Shown in pieces: positions 41,727 through 50,455 of a stretch of 64,000 bases of DNA. The notes beneath the pieces were generated by a model. The model was not told where the DNA came from. It worked only from the letters and a program-made list of their open reading frames with translations, and searched no databases. The translations under genes were made by a program, and so were the position numbers. Position 1 is the stretch's first letter, and each line of letters opens with the position of its first letter. The stretch is from CAVTWH01 sp963738365 (lineage in GTDB: Bacteria; Actinomycetota; Actinomycetes; Mycobacteriales; Micromonosporaceae). Where the stretch lies: the NCBI GenBank assembly GCA_963738365.1, contig CAVTWH010000006.1:1069565-1133564 (forward strand), given 5' to 3'.

Positions 41727-42830
41727 ATGACCAGACGAGTTGAGTTCGGAATCTTCATGCCGGTGGGCAGCAACGGCTTCATGATGTCCAACCACACGCC
41801 GAGGTACGACCCGACATTCCAACTACACAAGGACATTGCGGTGCTGGCCGAGCAGATCGGTCTGGACTACGTGTTCTGGATGGGTAAGTGGAAAGGGTAC
41901 GAGGGCAGCAGCGGGTTCTGGAAGACCACCCTGGAGCCGCTCACGGTCGCCGCGGCGGTGGCCGGTGCCACCTCCCGGATCAAGCTGTTCGCCACCATCA
42001 GCCCGCTGCTGTTCCACCCCGGCGTGGCCGCGAAGATGATTTCGACGCTGGACGGCATCAGCGGCGGGCGGTTCGGCATCAACGTGGTCACCGGCAACAC
42101 CCTCGACGAGTACGAGCAGATGGGCATGGTCCCGGAGGGCTACAACGAGACCCGCTACGCCTATGCCGACGAGTGGCTCGAAGTGATGAAGCTGCTGTGG
42201 ACCCAGGAGAAGACGACCTACCACGGCGAGCGCTTCATCCTGGACAACTGCGTCAGCGACCCCAAACCGACCCGTCGGCCGTATCCGCTGATCGTCAGCG
42301 CGGGGACGTCACCGGAGGGGCTCGCCTTCGCCGGCAAGCACTCCGACTACGCCTTCGGCGCCACCGGCCCGGAGCTGTCGGCGCGGGTGCGGGCCGAGGC
42401 GGCCAGCCACGGCCGGCAGGTCAAGGTGCTCACCAACGTGTTCGTGCTGCAGCGCCAGACCGACGCCGAGGCCGACGCCGAGCTGGCGCGCATCCGGGCG
42501 GACATGGACATGGAGGCGGTGATGAGCCTGGTCAGCGCCGGCGACCGGGACGGCCGGGCGTCCTACGAACGGCGCCGCGACCACCTGCTCAACAGCGGCA
42601 TGGTCGGCTTCGGCGCGGGCCTGCCGCTGGCCGGCTCGCCGGAGACCATCGCCGACCGGCTGGCCACCCGCATCGTCGCGGAGGGGCTGGACGGCGTCCA
42701 GCTCACCTTCGTCAACTGGCTGGAGGACATGGCGGCGTTCCACCGCGAGGTGCAGCCGCTGCTCGTGCGCAAGCTCGCCGGACACGACATCGTCGTCGGA
42801 TCCGATGCCCTGGCCCCGGTCGCCGGCTGA
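41727..42830 (+). CDS. Second RutA-like flavin-dependent monooxygenase
   Basis: A 367-residue LLM-class monooxygenase. It shares the RutA pattern: FGIFMPVGSNGFMMS at the start, AGATSRIKLFATISPLLFHPG, ISTLDGISGGRFGINVVTG, YEQMGM, and a late LAGSPETIADRLATRI. It is more distant from RutA than the 35204 gene, and some segments (VFWMGKWKGYEG) differ. Start at ATG 41727 with AAGGA 7 bases upstream. It begins the six-gene operon to 47735. Two RutA paralogues in one locus suggest two successive or alternative C-N cleavages. Confidence 0.88.
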   Translation: MTRRVEFGIFMPVGSNGFMMSNHTPRYDPTFQLHKDIAVLAEQIGLDYVFWMGKWKGYEGSSGFWKTTLEPLTVAAAVAGATSRIKLFATISPLLFHPGVAAKMISTLDGISGGRFGINVVTGNTLDEYEQMGMVPEGYNETRYAYADEWLEVMKLLWTQEKTTYHGERFILDNCVSDPKPTRRPYPLIVSAGTSPEGLAFAGKHSDYAFGATGPELSARVRAEAASHGRQVKVLTNVFVLQRQTDAEADAELARIRADMDMEAVMSLVSAGDRDGRASYERRRDHLLNSGMVGFGAGLPLAGSPETIADRLATRIVAEGLDGVQLTFVNWLEDMAAFHREVQPLLVRKLAGHDIVVGSDALAPVAG

Positions 42831-42856
42831 CCCGGACCCGACGGAAGGAAAATCCC

Positions 42857-44527
42857 ATGACAGCAGCGCAGCCCAGGCCGCGGATCGTCATCTTCTCCGG
42901 CCCCCGGGCCACCATCCAGAACAGCGCGGCGCTGGTCACCGGCCGCGACCGGCGCGAGGGCGGGCAGGCGACCGGGCCCGATGTGCTGCGCTCGCAGCGG
43001 CTGGCGGCGCCGGTCACCGTGTACATCGAGGCGTACTCGGCGCACCCGCTGGAGAAGGACGCAGCCGACCTGTACGGGGAGGTCGACGGCTACGTCGACG
43101 CGGACGGTGCGTTCAGCCCGACGCCGACCGCGACCCACACCACGCCGGTGTACCAGGCCACGCTGCGCCCGGAGGACGGCACCTTCCTGCTGCCCTACCT
43201 GGCCACCCAGGCCGGCGGGGCGCCGTGGGACAGCACCTTCGCCTCCACCCCGCAGCACCGGGGCCAGGCGCGGCAGATGTTCTTCCCGGACGCCTCCCAG
43301 ATCGTCGCGGACATCGACCGGTACGGCATCGACGGCTCCGGCCACAACAACGCACTGGGCAGCGTGGCGGACTTCGACTTCGTCCGGGCCGCGCCGTCCG
43401 GCGGGTACACCAAGGGCCAGCCGGCAGCCGAGCGTACCGACCTCGGCGAGGGTGACATCGAGCCGGAGACGCTGGGGGAGGACTTCTTCGCCTACACCCC
43501 GCTGCGTCGCGAGCCGGCCCTGCGGCACCTGGCCCGGTTGACCAACATCGTCAACGAGACGATGGCCACCGGCCGGTACACCGGCGGTATCTGGCTGGAG
43601 GGCAGCCCCACCGGCGAGGAGACCATCTACTGGCTGAATCTGCTCATCCCGACCGAGGTGCCGCTGGTCGCCAACGCCTCCCAGTATCCGCACGGGGTGC
43701 TCGGCAACGACGGCGACCACAACCTGCTCCAGTCGACGCAGTACATCGCCTCCCGGGTGTGGGCCGGCCCGGACGGCCGGGACCGGGTCGGCGGCGTGAT
43801 GGTGCAGAACGGGCAGATCTTCACGGCGCGGGAGGTGCAGAAGGCCGACGCCCGTCCCGGCGGATACGTGGCCGCCGGTGGACACGGTGGCATCATCGGC
43901 AACACGGTGTGGGGCCCGGTGCTGACCTTCCTCCCGGTGAAGAAGCACACCCACATCTCGGAACTGCGGCTGGACCGGCTGCCCGACGAGGTCCGCGGAA
44001 ACCTGGCGCGGGACGGGGCGGTGGTCCCGGTCACCGTCCGGGTGAAGGACGGCGAGGGTCGGCTGACCGTGGCGGCGATGCCGAAGGTGACCGTCGCCCG
44101 CTACGTCAACTACGGCGCGGACGACGTGATCGACGGGCCGGACGGTGAGGTCGAGATCCTCGCCCGGATCGAGCGCAACCTCGCCCGGTTCCCGCTGGCC
44201 GGTTTCGTCGGTGAAGGGTCCTCCCCGTACGGGGGCCTGCACGAGTCGATGCGGCTGGCGCTGGAGCGCGCGGTGCTGCGCGGCATGCCGGTGGTGGCGG
44301 TCGGCCGCGGCGGCGGTGGCTTCGTCACGCCGTACGGCGGGCACTCGTCGCTGTTCATCAACGGCAGCAACCTCACCGCACCGAAGGCCCGCATGCTGCT
44401 GATGGCCTGCCTGCTGAAGTTCGGCGCGCTGCCGGTGCCGGAGGACCCGGACGCCCCGACCGAGTTCGAGCTGGACCAGATCCGCAAGGCGATGGCCGAA
44501 TACGCCGCCGTGTTCGCCACCCACTAG
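42857..44527 (+). CDS. Asparaginase/glutaminase-like amidohydrolase with divergent active site
   Basis: A 556-residue protein with the asparaginase fold as its core. The Thr of the family's first motif (normally GGTI) is kept as RATI near residue 21. The second motif, usually GTDTxEET, is GSPTGEET, so the Thr-Asp pair that completes the triad reads Ser-Pro. Downstream family blocks are clear: VPLVANASQYPHG, GNDGDHNLLQS, GVMVQNGQIFTAREVQKAD, GMPVVAVGRGGGGFV and NLTAPKARMLLMACLL. It is much longer than ordinary asparaginases (about 330), with extra N-terminal residues. GGAAGG precedes ATG 42857. It likely cleaves an amide produced by the monooxygenases; activity is unproved. Confidence 0.75.
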   Translation: MTAAQPRPRIVIFSGPRATIQNSAALVTGRDRREGGQATGPDVLRSQRLAAPVTVYIEAYSAHPLEKDAADLYGEVDGYVDADGAFSPTPTATHTTPVYQATLRPEDGTFLLPYLATQAGGAPWDSTFASTPQHRGQARQMFFPDASQIVADIDRYGIDGSGHNNALGSVADFDFVRAAPSGGYTKGQPAAERTDLGEGDIEPETLGEDFFAYTPLRREPALRHLARLTNIVNETMATGRYTGGIWLEGSPTGEETIYWLNLLIPTEVPLVANASQYPHGVLGNDGDHNLLQSTQYIASRVWAGPDGRDRVGGVMVQNGQIFTAREVQKADARPGGYVAAGGHGGIIGNTVWGPVLTFLPVKKHTHISELRLDRLPDEVRGNLARDGAVVPVTVRVKDGEGRLTVAAMPKVTVARYVNYGADDVIDGPDGEVEILARIERNLARFPLAGFVGEGSSPYGGLHESMRLALERAVLRGMPVVAVGRGGGGFVTPYGGHSSLFINGSNLTAPKARMLLMACLLKFGALPVPEDPDAPTEFELDQIRKAMAEYAAVFATH

Positions 44528-44563
44528 CTGCCCTGCACGACCGTTTCAGCATAGGGAGCACTG

Positions 44564-45058
44564 ATGAATGTTGCCGTGGTGGTCGGCAACCCCAAGCCGG
44601 CCTCGCGTACCCGCGCGGCCGCGCAGCTGGTGGCCGAGCGCCTGACCGGAGCGCCGCCCGACTGTGTGGTCGACGTGGTCAGCCTGGGCGCCGGCCTGCT
44701 CGGCTGGGGTGATCCGCAGGTGGCGGCTGCGGTCGCGGCGGTGCGCGGCGCCGACGTGCTGGTGTGCGCGTCGCCGACGTTCAAGGCGACCTACACCGGT
44801 CTGCTGAAGCTGTTCCTCGACCAGTTCCCGGCCGGTTCGCTGGCCGGGGTCACCGCCTTCCCGCTGATGCTCGGTGCCGGGCCGGGCCACGCGTTGGCGC
44901 CGGAACTGCTGCTGCGGCCGGTGCTGGTGGAGCTGGGGGCGTCCTGCCCCGCGCCCGGGTTGTATCTGCTCGACTCGCAGTATGCCGACGAGAGCACCTG
45001 GGCGCCGTGGCTGGAGACCGCGACCCGGGTACTGCCAAGGGAAAGGCTGGGCACATGA
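44564..45058 (+). CDS. NAD(P)H-dependent FMN reductase (SsuE/MsuE-like)
   Basis: A 164-residue flavodoxin-like reductase. The opening VAVVVGNPKPASRT carries the phosphate-binding loop, and VCASPTFKATYTGLLKLFLDQ (two adjacent blocks near 68-88) is the SsuE-type signature. It supplies reduced FMN to two-component monooxygenases such as those in this locus. Its stop overlaps the next gene by ATGA. Confidence 0.9.
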   Translation: MNVAVVVGNPKPASRTRAAAQLVAERLTGAPPDCVVDVVSLGAGLLGWGDPQVAAAVAAVRGADVLVCASPTFKATYTGLLKLFLDQFPAGSLAGVTAFPLMLGAGPGHALAPELLLRPVLVELGASCPAPGLYLLDSQYADESTWAPWLETATRVLPRERLGT

Positions 45059-45555
45059 CGACCGTGTCCGTCCCGGCGCCGCTGCACGCGGCGGAGCTGC
45101 GCCGGGCATTCGGCTGCTTCCCCAGTGGCGTGGTGGGCCTGTGCGCTCTCGTGGAGGGCGTACCGGTCGGGATGGCGGCCAGCTCGTTCACCTCGGTGTC
45201 GCTGGACCCGGCGCTGGTTTCGGTGTGTGTGGCGCGCAGCTCGACGACCTGGCCGCAGCTGCGTACCCGGGCGCGGATCGGGGTGAGCGTGCTGGCCGCC
45301 GACCACGAGGACGCCTGCCGTCGCCTGGCAGCCAAGGACGGCGACCGGTTCGCCGGCCTCGGCTGGTCTGCCCGCGAGCAGGGCTCGGTGTTCCTCGACG
45401 GGGCGGTGGCGCGGCTGGACTGCAGCGTCGTCGAGCACCTGCCGGCGGGCGACCACGAGATCGTCCTGCTGCGCATCCACGAGCTGGACTACGAGCCGGA
45501 CGCGGCGCCGCTGGTGTTCCACCGCAGCAGGTTCCCCCGGCTTGTTGACGGCTGA
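45055..45555 (+). CDS. RutF-like flavin reductase
   Basis: A 166-residue flavin reductase of the RutF/HpaC class. Features are RRAFGCFPSGVVGLCAL, then GMAASSFTSVSLDPALVSVCV (adjacent blocks near 43-63), STTWPQLR, and ISVLAADHEDA-like spacing with RFAGLGW. It reduces free FMN or FAD with NAD(P)H for the monooxygenases. Having both a RutF-like and an SsuE-like reductase in one operon is unusual and matches the presence of more than one monooxygenase. Confidence 0.9.
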   Translation: MTTVSVPAPLHAAELRRAFGCFPSGVVGLCALVEGVPVGMAASSFTSVSLDPALVSVCVARSSTTWPQLRTRARIGVSVLAADHEDACRRLAAKDGDRFAGLGWSAREQGSVFLDGAVARLDCSVVEHLPAGDHEIVLLRIHELDYEPDAAPLVFHRSRFPRLVDG

Positions 45556-45558
45556 GCG

Positions 45559-46467
45559 ATGGCGGCAGCGGTTCGACTCAGGGTGGCGTGCGGTGCCTAC
45601 GACCGGATCTCGCCACTGGTGACCGGCGAGGTGGCCGGCGCCGGTATCCAGCTGGACGTGCATCCCATGCAGACCACCCGGCTGTTTCCCGCCCTGGCCA
45701 CCGGTGAGTTCGACGTCATCGAGGGGTCACTGGCCGCGTGCGCGATCCGGCTGGGCAGCGCAGCGCAGGAGTACGCGGCGGTGCCGGTGTTTCCGTCCCG
45801 GATGTTCCGGCACAACGCGATCTACGTCCGGACCGACTCCCCGTACCGGCATGCTGGCGCACTGACCGGGGCGAAGGTCGGCATGCAGGCCACCCAGATC
45901 ACCGCCAACGTCTGGATCCGCGGCATCCTGGCCGACCGGTACGGCGTCGGGACAGCGGCGCTGACACCGGTCGTCGGCCCGCTGGACGAGCTCGCCGAGC
46001 AGCTGCGCGGCGGTGCCCTGGCGGCGATCTTCAGCCCGCATCCGCCGCCGGGATTCGAGCCGGGCGGTGGGATCCGCCGCCTGTTCAGCGATCCGGCCGC
46101 CGAGGAGCGCGCCTACTTCCGGGCCACCGGCATCTTCCCGCCGATGCACGTACTGCTGATCCGTCGGGCGCTCGGCGATGCGCAGCCGAGCCTGCCCGGC
46201 CGCGTCGTCGACCTGTTCGTGGCCGCCAAGCAGCTGTGCCTGCGCCGCCTGGCGCACCTGGGTGAGCCGATGGCCACGCTGCCCTGGCTCTACCGACACG
46301 TCGAGGAGACCACCGCGCTGATGGGCACCGACTACTGGCCCGACGGAGTGGCGGCCAACCGGGTCGCGCTGGACACCTTCCTCGGATACCTGTACGCGCA
46401 AGGGTTGACCGCGACCCGGCGCGAGGTGGCCGAGCTGTTCCCCTGGGACGTCGGGGCAGGCGGGTGA
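45559..46467 (+). CDS. 4,5-dihydroxyphthalate decarboxylase-like protein
   Basis: A 302-residue protein with the periplasmic-binding-protein fold but no signal peptide. It matches proteins annotated as 4,5-dihydroxyphthalate decarboxylase: PVFPSRMFRHNAIYV, ALTGAKVGMQATQITANVWIRG (adjacent blocks), RATGIFPPMHVLLIRR, and VEETTALMGTDYWPDG near the end. In that family it removes a carboxyl group from an aromatic intermediate. Here it could act on a product of the oxygenases or be a cytoplasmic binder. It is coupled to the MFS gene by GTGA. Confidence 0.75.
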   Translation: MAAAVRLRVACGAYDRISPLVTGEVAGAGIQLDVHPMQTTRLFPALATGEFDVIEGSLAACAIRLGSAAQEYAAVPVFPSRMFRHNAIYVRTDSPYRHAGALTGAKVGMQATQITANVWIRGILADRYGVGTAALTPVVGPLDELAEQLRGGALAAIFSPHPPPGFEPGGGIRRLFSDPAAEERAYFRATGIFPPMHVLLIRRALGDAQPSLPGRVVDLFVAAKQLCLRRLAHLGEPMATLPWLYRHVEETTALMGTDYWPDGVAANRVALDTFLGYLYAQGLTATRREVAELFPWDVGAGG

Positions 46468-47735
46468 CGACAACGCAAGCGCCCGCTCCGGCCGGGCGCC
46501 GTGGGCTGCGCCGCCACGCGCTGGACCTGCGGCCGTTGGCGATACCCGAATTCCGCCGGCTGGCCGTCGGGCAGGGGGCGGCGTTCGTCGGGGCGATGGT
46601 GACGCAGACCGCGGTACCGGTGCAGGTGTACACGCTGACCCGGTCCTCCCTGGCGGTCGGCCTGATCGGCCTGGCCGGTCTGGTTCCGATCATCTGCTTC
46701 GGCCTGTACGGCGGGGCCATCGCCGATGCGGTCGACCGTCGGCGGCTCTATCTGTTCTCCTCCATCGGGACGCTGCTGGTCACTTTCGGCCTGCTGGTCC
46801 AGGCGTTGGCCGCCCTGGACAGCGTCGGGGTCATCTTCGCGCTGGTGTTCGCCCAGTCCGGGCTGTTCGCGGTGGCCTCGTCGACGCGCGGCGCGATCGT
46901 GCCCCGGATCGTCGCGGTGGAACTGGTGCCCGCGGCAAACACGCTGACCTTCACGTTGAGCAACGTCGGCCAGGTGCTGGGTCCGATCCTGGCCGGCGTG
47001 CTGATCGGTGTGCAGCACGGGTTCGCCTGGTGCTACACGCTGGATGCGCTGCTGTTCACCGCCGCGCTCTACTCGGCGTTCCGGCTGCCGGACCTGCCGG
47101 CGGACGGCACGACCAGGGCGCCGGGTCTGCGTTCGATCGTCGAAGGGCTGTCCTTCATCGTGACCCGGCCGGTGCTGCTGACCTCGTTCGGGATGGATCT
47201 GGCCGCGATGGTGCTGGCCAATCCGCGGGCGCTGTACCCGGCGGTGGCGGCGCAGCGCTACCACGGGGTGGTCGGTCCGCTCTACTCGTCCATCGCCGTC
47301 GGCGCGGTGCTGGCCGGGGTGGCCGGCGGGTGGATCGGGCGGGTGCGCCGGCAGGGCGTGGCGCTGATGGTCGCGGTGATCTGCTGGGGGGCCGCTGTCG
47401 CCGCGGCGGGACTGGTCAGCGACCTGTGGGTGACGGTGGCCCTGCTGACGGTGGCCGGCGCCGCCGACCTGGTGTCGTCGGTGTTCCGGCAGACGATCCT
47501 GCAGACCTATGCGCCGGACCGGCTGCGTGGCCGGATGCAGGGCACGTTCATCGTGGTGGTCACCGGTGGGCCGCGCATCGGTGACCTGCGGGCCGGTACG
47601 GTCGCCGCGGCGTCGACGGCGGGCATCGCGTGGGTCAGCGGTGGCGTCGCGTGTGTCGTGGTGGCGTTGGTGATCGGGGCGCTCGCGCGTCAGTTCTGGA
47701 GCTACGACACTTCCCGGCCCGCCCACCGCGGCTGA
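46464..47735 (+). CDS. MFS transporter (EntS-like)
   Basis: A 423-residue major facilitator protein with 10-12 predicted membrane helices. The N-terminal FRRLAVGQGAAFVGAMVTQTAVPVQVY (two blocks) and the loop GAIADAVDRRRLY-like motif (GGAIADAVDRRRL) match the EntS/MFS exporter subgroup. The C-terminal RGRMQGTFIVVVTGGPRIGDLRAG is also typical. It ends the operon and could export a pathway end product or a toxic intermediate, or import a second substrate. Confidence 0.88.
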   Translation: MTTTQAPAPAGRRGLRRHALDLRPLAIPEFRRLAVGQGAAFVGAMVTQTAVPVQVYTLTRSSLAVGLIGLAGLVPIICFGLYGGAIADAVDRRRLYLFSSIGTLLVTFGLLVQALAALDSVGVIFALVFAQSGLFAVASSTRGAIVPRIVAVELVPAANTLTFTLSNVGQVLGPILAGVLIGVQHGFAWCYTLDALLFTAALYSAFRLPDLPADGTTRAPGLRSIVEGLSFIVTRPVLLTSFGMDLAAMVLANPRALYPAVAAQRYHGVVGPLYSSIAVGAVLAGVAGGWIGRVRRQGVALMVAVICWGAAVAAAGLVSDLWVTVALLTVAGAADLVSSVFRQTILQTYAPDRLRGRMQGTFIVVVTGGPRIGDLRAGTVAAASTAGIAWVSGGVACVVVALVIGALARQFWSYDTSRPAHRG

Positions 47736-48162
47736 GGTCAGGACGGTCAGTTCACGGCTGCTGCGATGGTGTGGACCGGGTGGTGTGGCTGGCGACCCGG
47801 CCGGCGGGCGAGCGAGCTTCGCGGTCATCACCTGCGCCCGTCATACGGCCCTGACCTCGAAAACTTTCGGTCTCGAAGCTGAAGGAACCTTCCGCGTCCG
47901 GCGTGGATTCGGGTGCGGTGACGGCCGTTGACGGATGGTGTGGCAGTCAGTAGCCTCATGCATTGATGTCGATATGATCGAAACTCTCGAACAAACGTTG
48001 GGAACGTAAGGGCGATCTCGGCGGCGACACGGTCCGCGCCTGAGCCGCATGTGAGGAGCCGTCATCACCTCCTGCCTGCGGTGTCCGCCGCCGGCAGGTG
48101 CTCCACCCCGATGCACCGCGGTCGCTCCCACCGCAGCTCACGATCACCGTATGGAGGGCCGT
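47736..48162. other. Intergenic region upstream of the sugar importer
   Basis: No gene in these 427 bp. It is less GC-rich than its surroundings between about 47840 and 48010 and carries two CGAAA-type palindromes. It is the likely promoter region of the ABC importer genes. Confidence 0.6.
47857..47989. promoter_or_regulatory. Two CGAAA(A)CTTTCG-like palindromes
   Basis: cgaaaactttcg lies at 47857-47868 and cgaaactctcg at 47979-47989. They resemble the palindrome CGAAACTTTCG reported upstream of Streptomyces xylanase genes. The second overlaps tcgatatgatcga (47969-47981). Placement 174-306 bp before a sugar importer start fits sugar-responsive control; the regulator is not in the window. Confidence 0.5.
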
Positions 48163-49428
48163 GTGAAGCGCGTCATCACCACCGCATCCGTCTTCGCCAC
48201 AGCCGCGCTTCTGCTCGTCGGCTGTTCGGGAGGGTCAGGCGGCAACTCCACCTCGTCGAAGACGTTCGACTTCTGGTCGTTCACCCAGATCAACCAGAAG
48301 GCCGACGTCGACGTCTACACGAAGGCGCACCCGGATGTGCACGTCAAGCTCACCGAGGTGGGCAGCACCAGCGAGACCGCGCAGGCGCTGACCACCGCAC
48401 TGGCCGGCGGCAAGGTGCCCGACCTGGTCCTGATCCAGGGTGACGACCTGCCGAAGTTCATGCAGTCGCCGGAGAACTTCGTCGACCTGAACACGCTGGG
48501 CGCCAACAACATCAAGAGCAACTACCTCGACTGGGTGATGGCGCAGTCCACCACCAAGGACGGCAAGATCATCGGGGTGCCGACGGACGTCGGGGGCATG
48601 GCCATCGCCTACCGTACCGACCTGTTCAAGGCCGCCGGCCTGCCGACCGACCGGGACGAGGTGGCCAAGCTCTGGCCCACCTGGGACGCGTTCACCGATG
48701 TCGGCAAGCGGTACGTGCAGGCGACCGGCAAGCCGTTCCTGGACAACACGCCGACCAGCATCTTCTTCCAGGCGGTCAACCAGGGCACCGAGCGCTACTA
48801 CGACGCCGACCACAAGCTGTCCTACGACAAGAATCCGCAGGTGAAGGCCGCGTTCGACCAGACGCTGAAGGTCTTCGCGTCGGGCATCTCCGCCAAGCAG
48901 GCGTCGTTCTCCAGCGGCTGGACCGCGGCCATGACCAAGGGTGACTTCGCGGTCGTGTCGTCACCGTCCTGGCTGCTGAACCAGATCAAGACGAACGCTC
49001 CGGCCACCGCCGGCAAGTGGGACATCGCCACCGTCCCCGGTGGTTCGGGCAACTGGGGCGGCAGCTACCTGGCCATCCCCAAGCGCGCCAAGAACCCGAA
49101 GGCCGCCTGGGCCTACATCAACGAGATGCAGTCGCCCTCCGGCCAACTGGCGCACTTCCTGTCCCAGGGGTCGTTGCCGACCACGCCATCGGTGTACACC
49201 GACCCGGCGCTGGTCGGGCGGACCGACCCGTTCTTCTCCAACGCACCGATCGGCAAGATCTACACGCAGTCGGTGCTGGGCGTGAAGCCGTTCTACATCG
49301 GCCCGCAGGACGGCCCCATCGGCACCGAGCTGCTCAACACGCTGACCAGTGTCGAACAGGGCAAGGTGGACCCGGCCAACGCGTGGAACACCGCACTGGC
49401 CAACGTGAAGAACGCCCTGCGCGGTTGA
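48163..49428 (+). CDS. Sugar ABC transporter substrate-binding lipoprotein
   Basis: A 421-residue extracellular solute-binding protein family 1 lipoprotein. A signal peptide ends at the lipobox LLVGC (Cys about 21), followed by a Gly/Ser linker. The binding fold shows KTFDFWSFTQ, GGKVPDLVLIQGDDL, and GVPTDVGGMAIAYRTDLFKAAGLP (adjacent blocks). GTG 48163 follows GGAGGG by 4 bases; ATG 48151 would lack a site. The two permeases downstream complete the importer; no ATPase is encoded here, so a shared MsiK-type ATPase is likely. The ligand is probably an oligosaccharide. Confidence 0.92.
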   Translation: MKRVITTASVFATAALLLVGCSGGSGGNSTSSKTFDFWSFTQINQKADVDVYTKAHPDVHVKLTEVGSTSETAQALTTALAGGKVPDLVLIQGDDLPKFMQSPENFVDLNTLGANNIKSNYLDWVMAQSTTKDGKIIGVPTDVGGMAIAYRTDLFKAAGLPTDRDEVAKLWPTWDAFTDVGKRYVQATGKPFLDNTPTSIFFQAVNQGTERYYDADHKLSYDKNPQVKAAFDQTLKVFASGISAKQASFSSGWTAAMTKGDFAVVSSPSWLLNQIKTNAPATAGKWDIATVPGGSGNWGGSYLAIPKRAKNPKAAWAYINEMQSPSGQLAHFLSQGSLPTTPSVYTDPALVGRTDPFFSNAPIGKIYTQSVLGVKPFYIGPQDGPIGTELLNTLTSVEQGKVDPANAWNTALANVKNALRG

Positions 49429-49444
49429 ACGGACGACTGATGCG

Positions 49445-49471
49445 CGGCGGCCGGGGTGGGCCCGGCCGCCG
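49445..49471 (+). other. Intercistronic stem-loop between binding protein and permease
   Basis: cggcggccggg (49445-49455) and cccggccgccg (49461-49471) form a perfect 11-bp stem with a 5-base loop. Such hairpins after the binding-protein gene commonly protect its mRNA and lower permease expression. Confidence 0.7.
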
Positions 49472-49492
49472 TACATCGGGAAGGTGACCGCC

Positions 49493-50455
49493 ATGACCAC
49501 GTTGCTGAGCCCGGCTGCGGCCGCAGAGCAGGGCACCGGGCCCACCCGTACCCGACAGATCCGGCAGGGCCTGCGCGAGCGGCTGGCGCCGTACGCCTAC
49601 ATCGCGCCGTTCTTCGTGCTGTTCATCGTCTTCGGCCTCTTCCCGCTGCTGTTCACCTTCTACATCTCGCTGTTCGACTGGGACCCGATCGGCGAGCACC
49701 ACTACGTGGGGCTGGCCAACTTCTCCCAACTCCTGGACGACCCGCGATTCTGGGGCGCGCTGCGCAACACGTTCAGCATCTGGCTGCTGTCGACGGTGCC
49801 CCAACTGCTGGTCGCGCTGGGCCTGGCGCACGTGCTCAACCACGCACGGCTGCGGATGGCCACGCTGTTCCGGATGTCCGTGCTGGTGCCCTACGTGACC
49901 TCGGTGGCGGCGACCACCATCGTCTTCGCGCAGCTCTTCGACCGCGACTACGGCATGCTCAACTGGCTCCTGGGCCTGCTGGGGTTCCACCACATCGACT
50001 TCACCGCCTCGGTGTGGGGCAGCCATGTCATGATCGCCACGATGATCGCCTGGCGCTGGACCGGGTACAACACGCTGCTGTATCTCGCCTCGCTCCAGGC
50101 GGTACCGCACGAGCTGTTCGAGGCCGCCGCCGCGGACGGGGCGAACGGCTGGAAGCAGTTCCGGTACATCACCATCCCGTCGCTGCGGCCGATCATCGCC
50201 TTCACCGTGGTCACGTCGACCATCGGTGGGTTGCAGGTCTTCACCGAGCCGCTGCTGGCCAACACGGTGGGTGGACTCACCTGCGGGGCGGCCCGGCAGT
50301 GCCAGACCGTCACTCTGTTCCTCTACGAGCAGTCCTTCGGCCACTTCCACTTCGGCTACGGCGCGGCGATCGGTGTCGCCCTGTTCGTCATCGTCGTGCT
50401 GGTCTCCGGGATCAACTACCTGCTGGCCACCCGCATCGGCTCGGAGCGCCCATGA
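49493..50455 (+). CDS. Sugar ABC transporter permease, MalF type
   Basis: A 320-residue permease with six membrane helices after a charged N-terminus. The CUT1 family loop for ATPase contact, HELFEAAAADGANGWKQFRYITIPSL (adjacent blocks near 206-232), is clear. AAGG lies 8 bases before ATG 49493; the frame is open to GTG 49484. Its stop overlaps the next permease start by ATGA. Confidence 0.94.
   Translation: MTTLLSPAAAAEQGTGPTRTRQIRQGLRERLAPYAYIAPFFVLFIVFGLFPLLFTFYISLFDWDPIGEHHYVGLANFSQLLDDPRFWGALRNTFSIWLLSTVPQLLVALGLAHVLNHARLRMATLFRMSVLVPYVTSVAATTIVFAQLFDRDYGMLNWLLGLLGFHHIDFTASVWGSHVMIATMIAWRWTGYNTLLYLASLQAVPHELFEAAAADGANGWKQFRYITIPSLRPIIAFTVVTSTIGGLQVFTEPLLANTVGGLTCGAARQCQTVTLFLYEQSFGHFHFGYGAAIGVALFVIVVLVSGINYLLATRIGSERP

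Noticed and set aside
35204..45555. Assignment of the locus as the classical Rut uracil pathway
   Set aside because: RutB, RutC, RutD, RutE and RutG homologues are absent, and there are additional DszA-type, asparaginase-like and decarboxylase-like genes.
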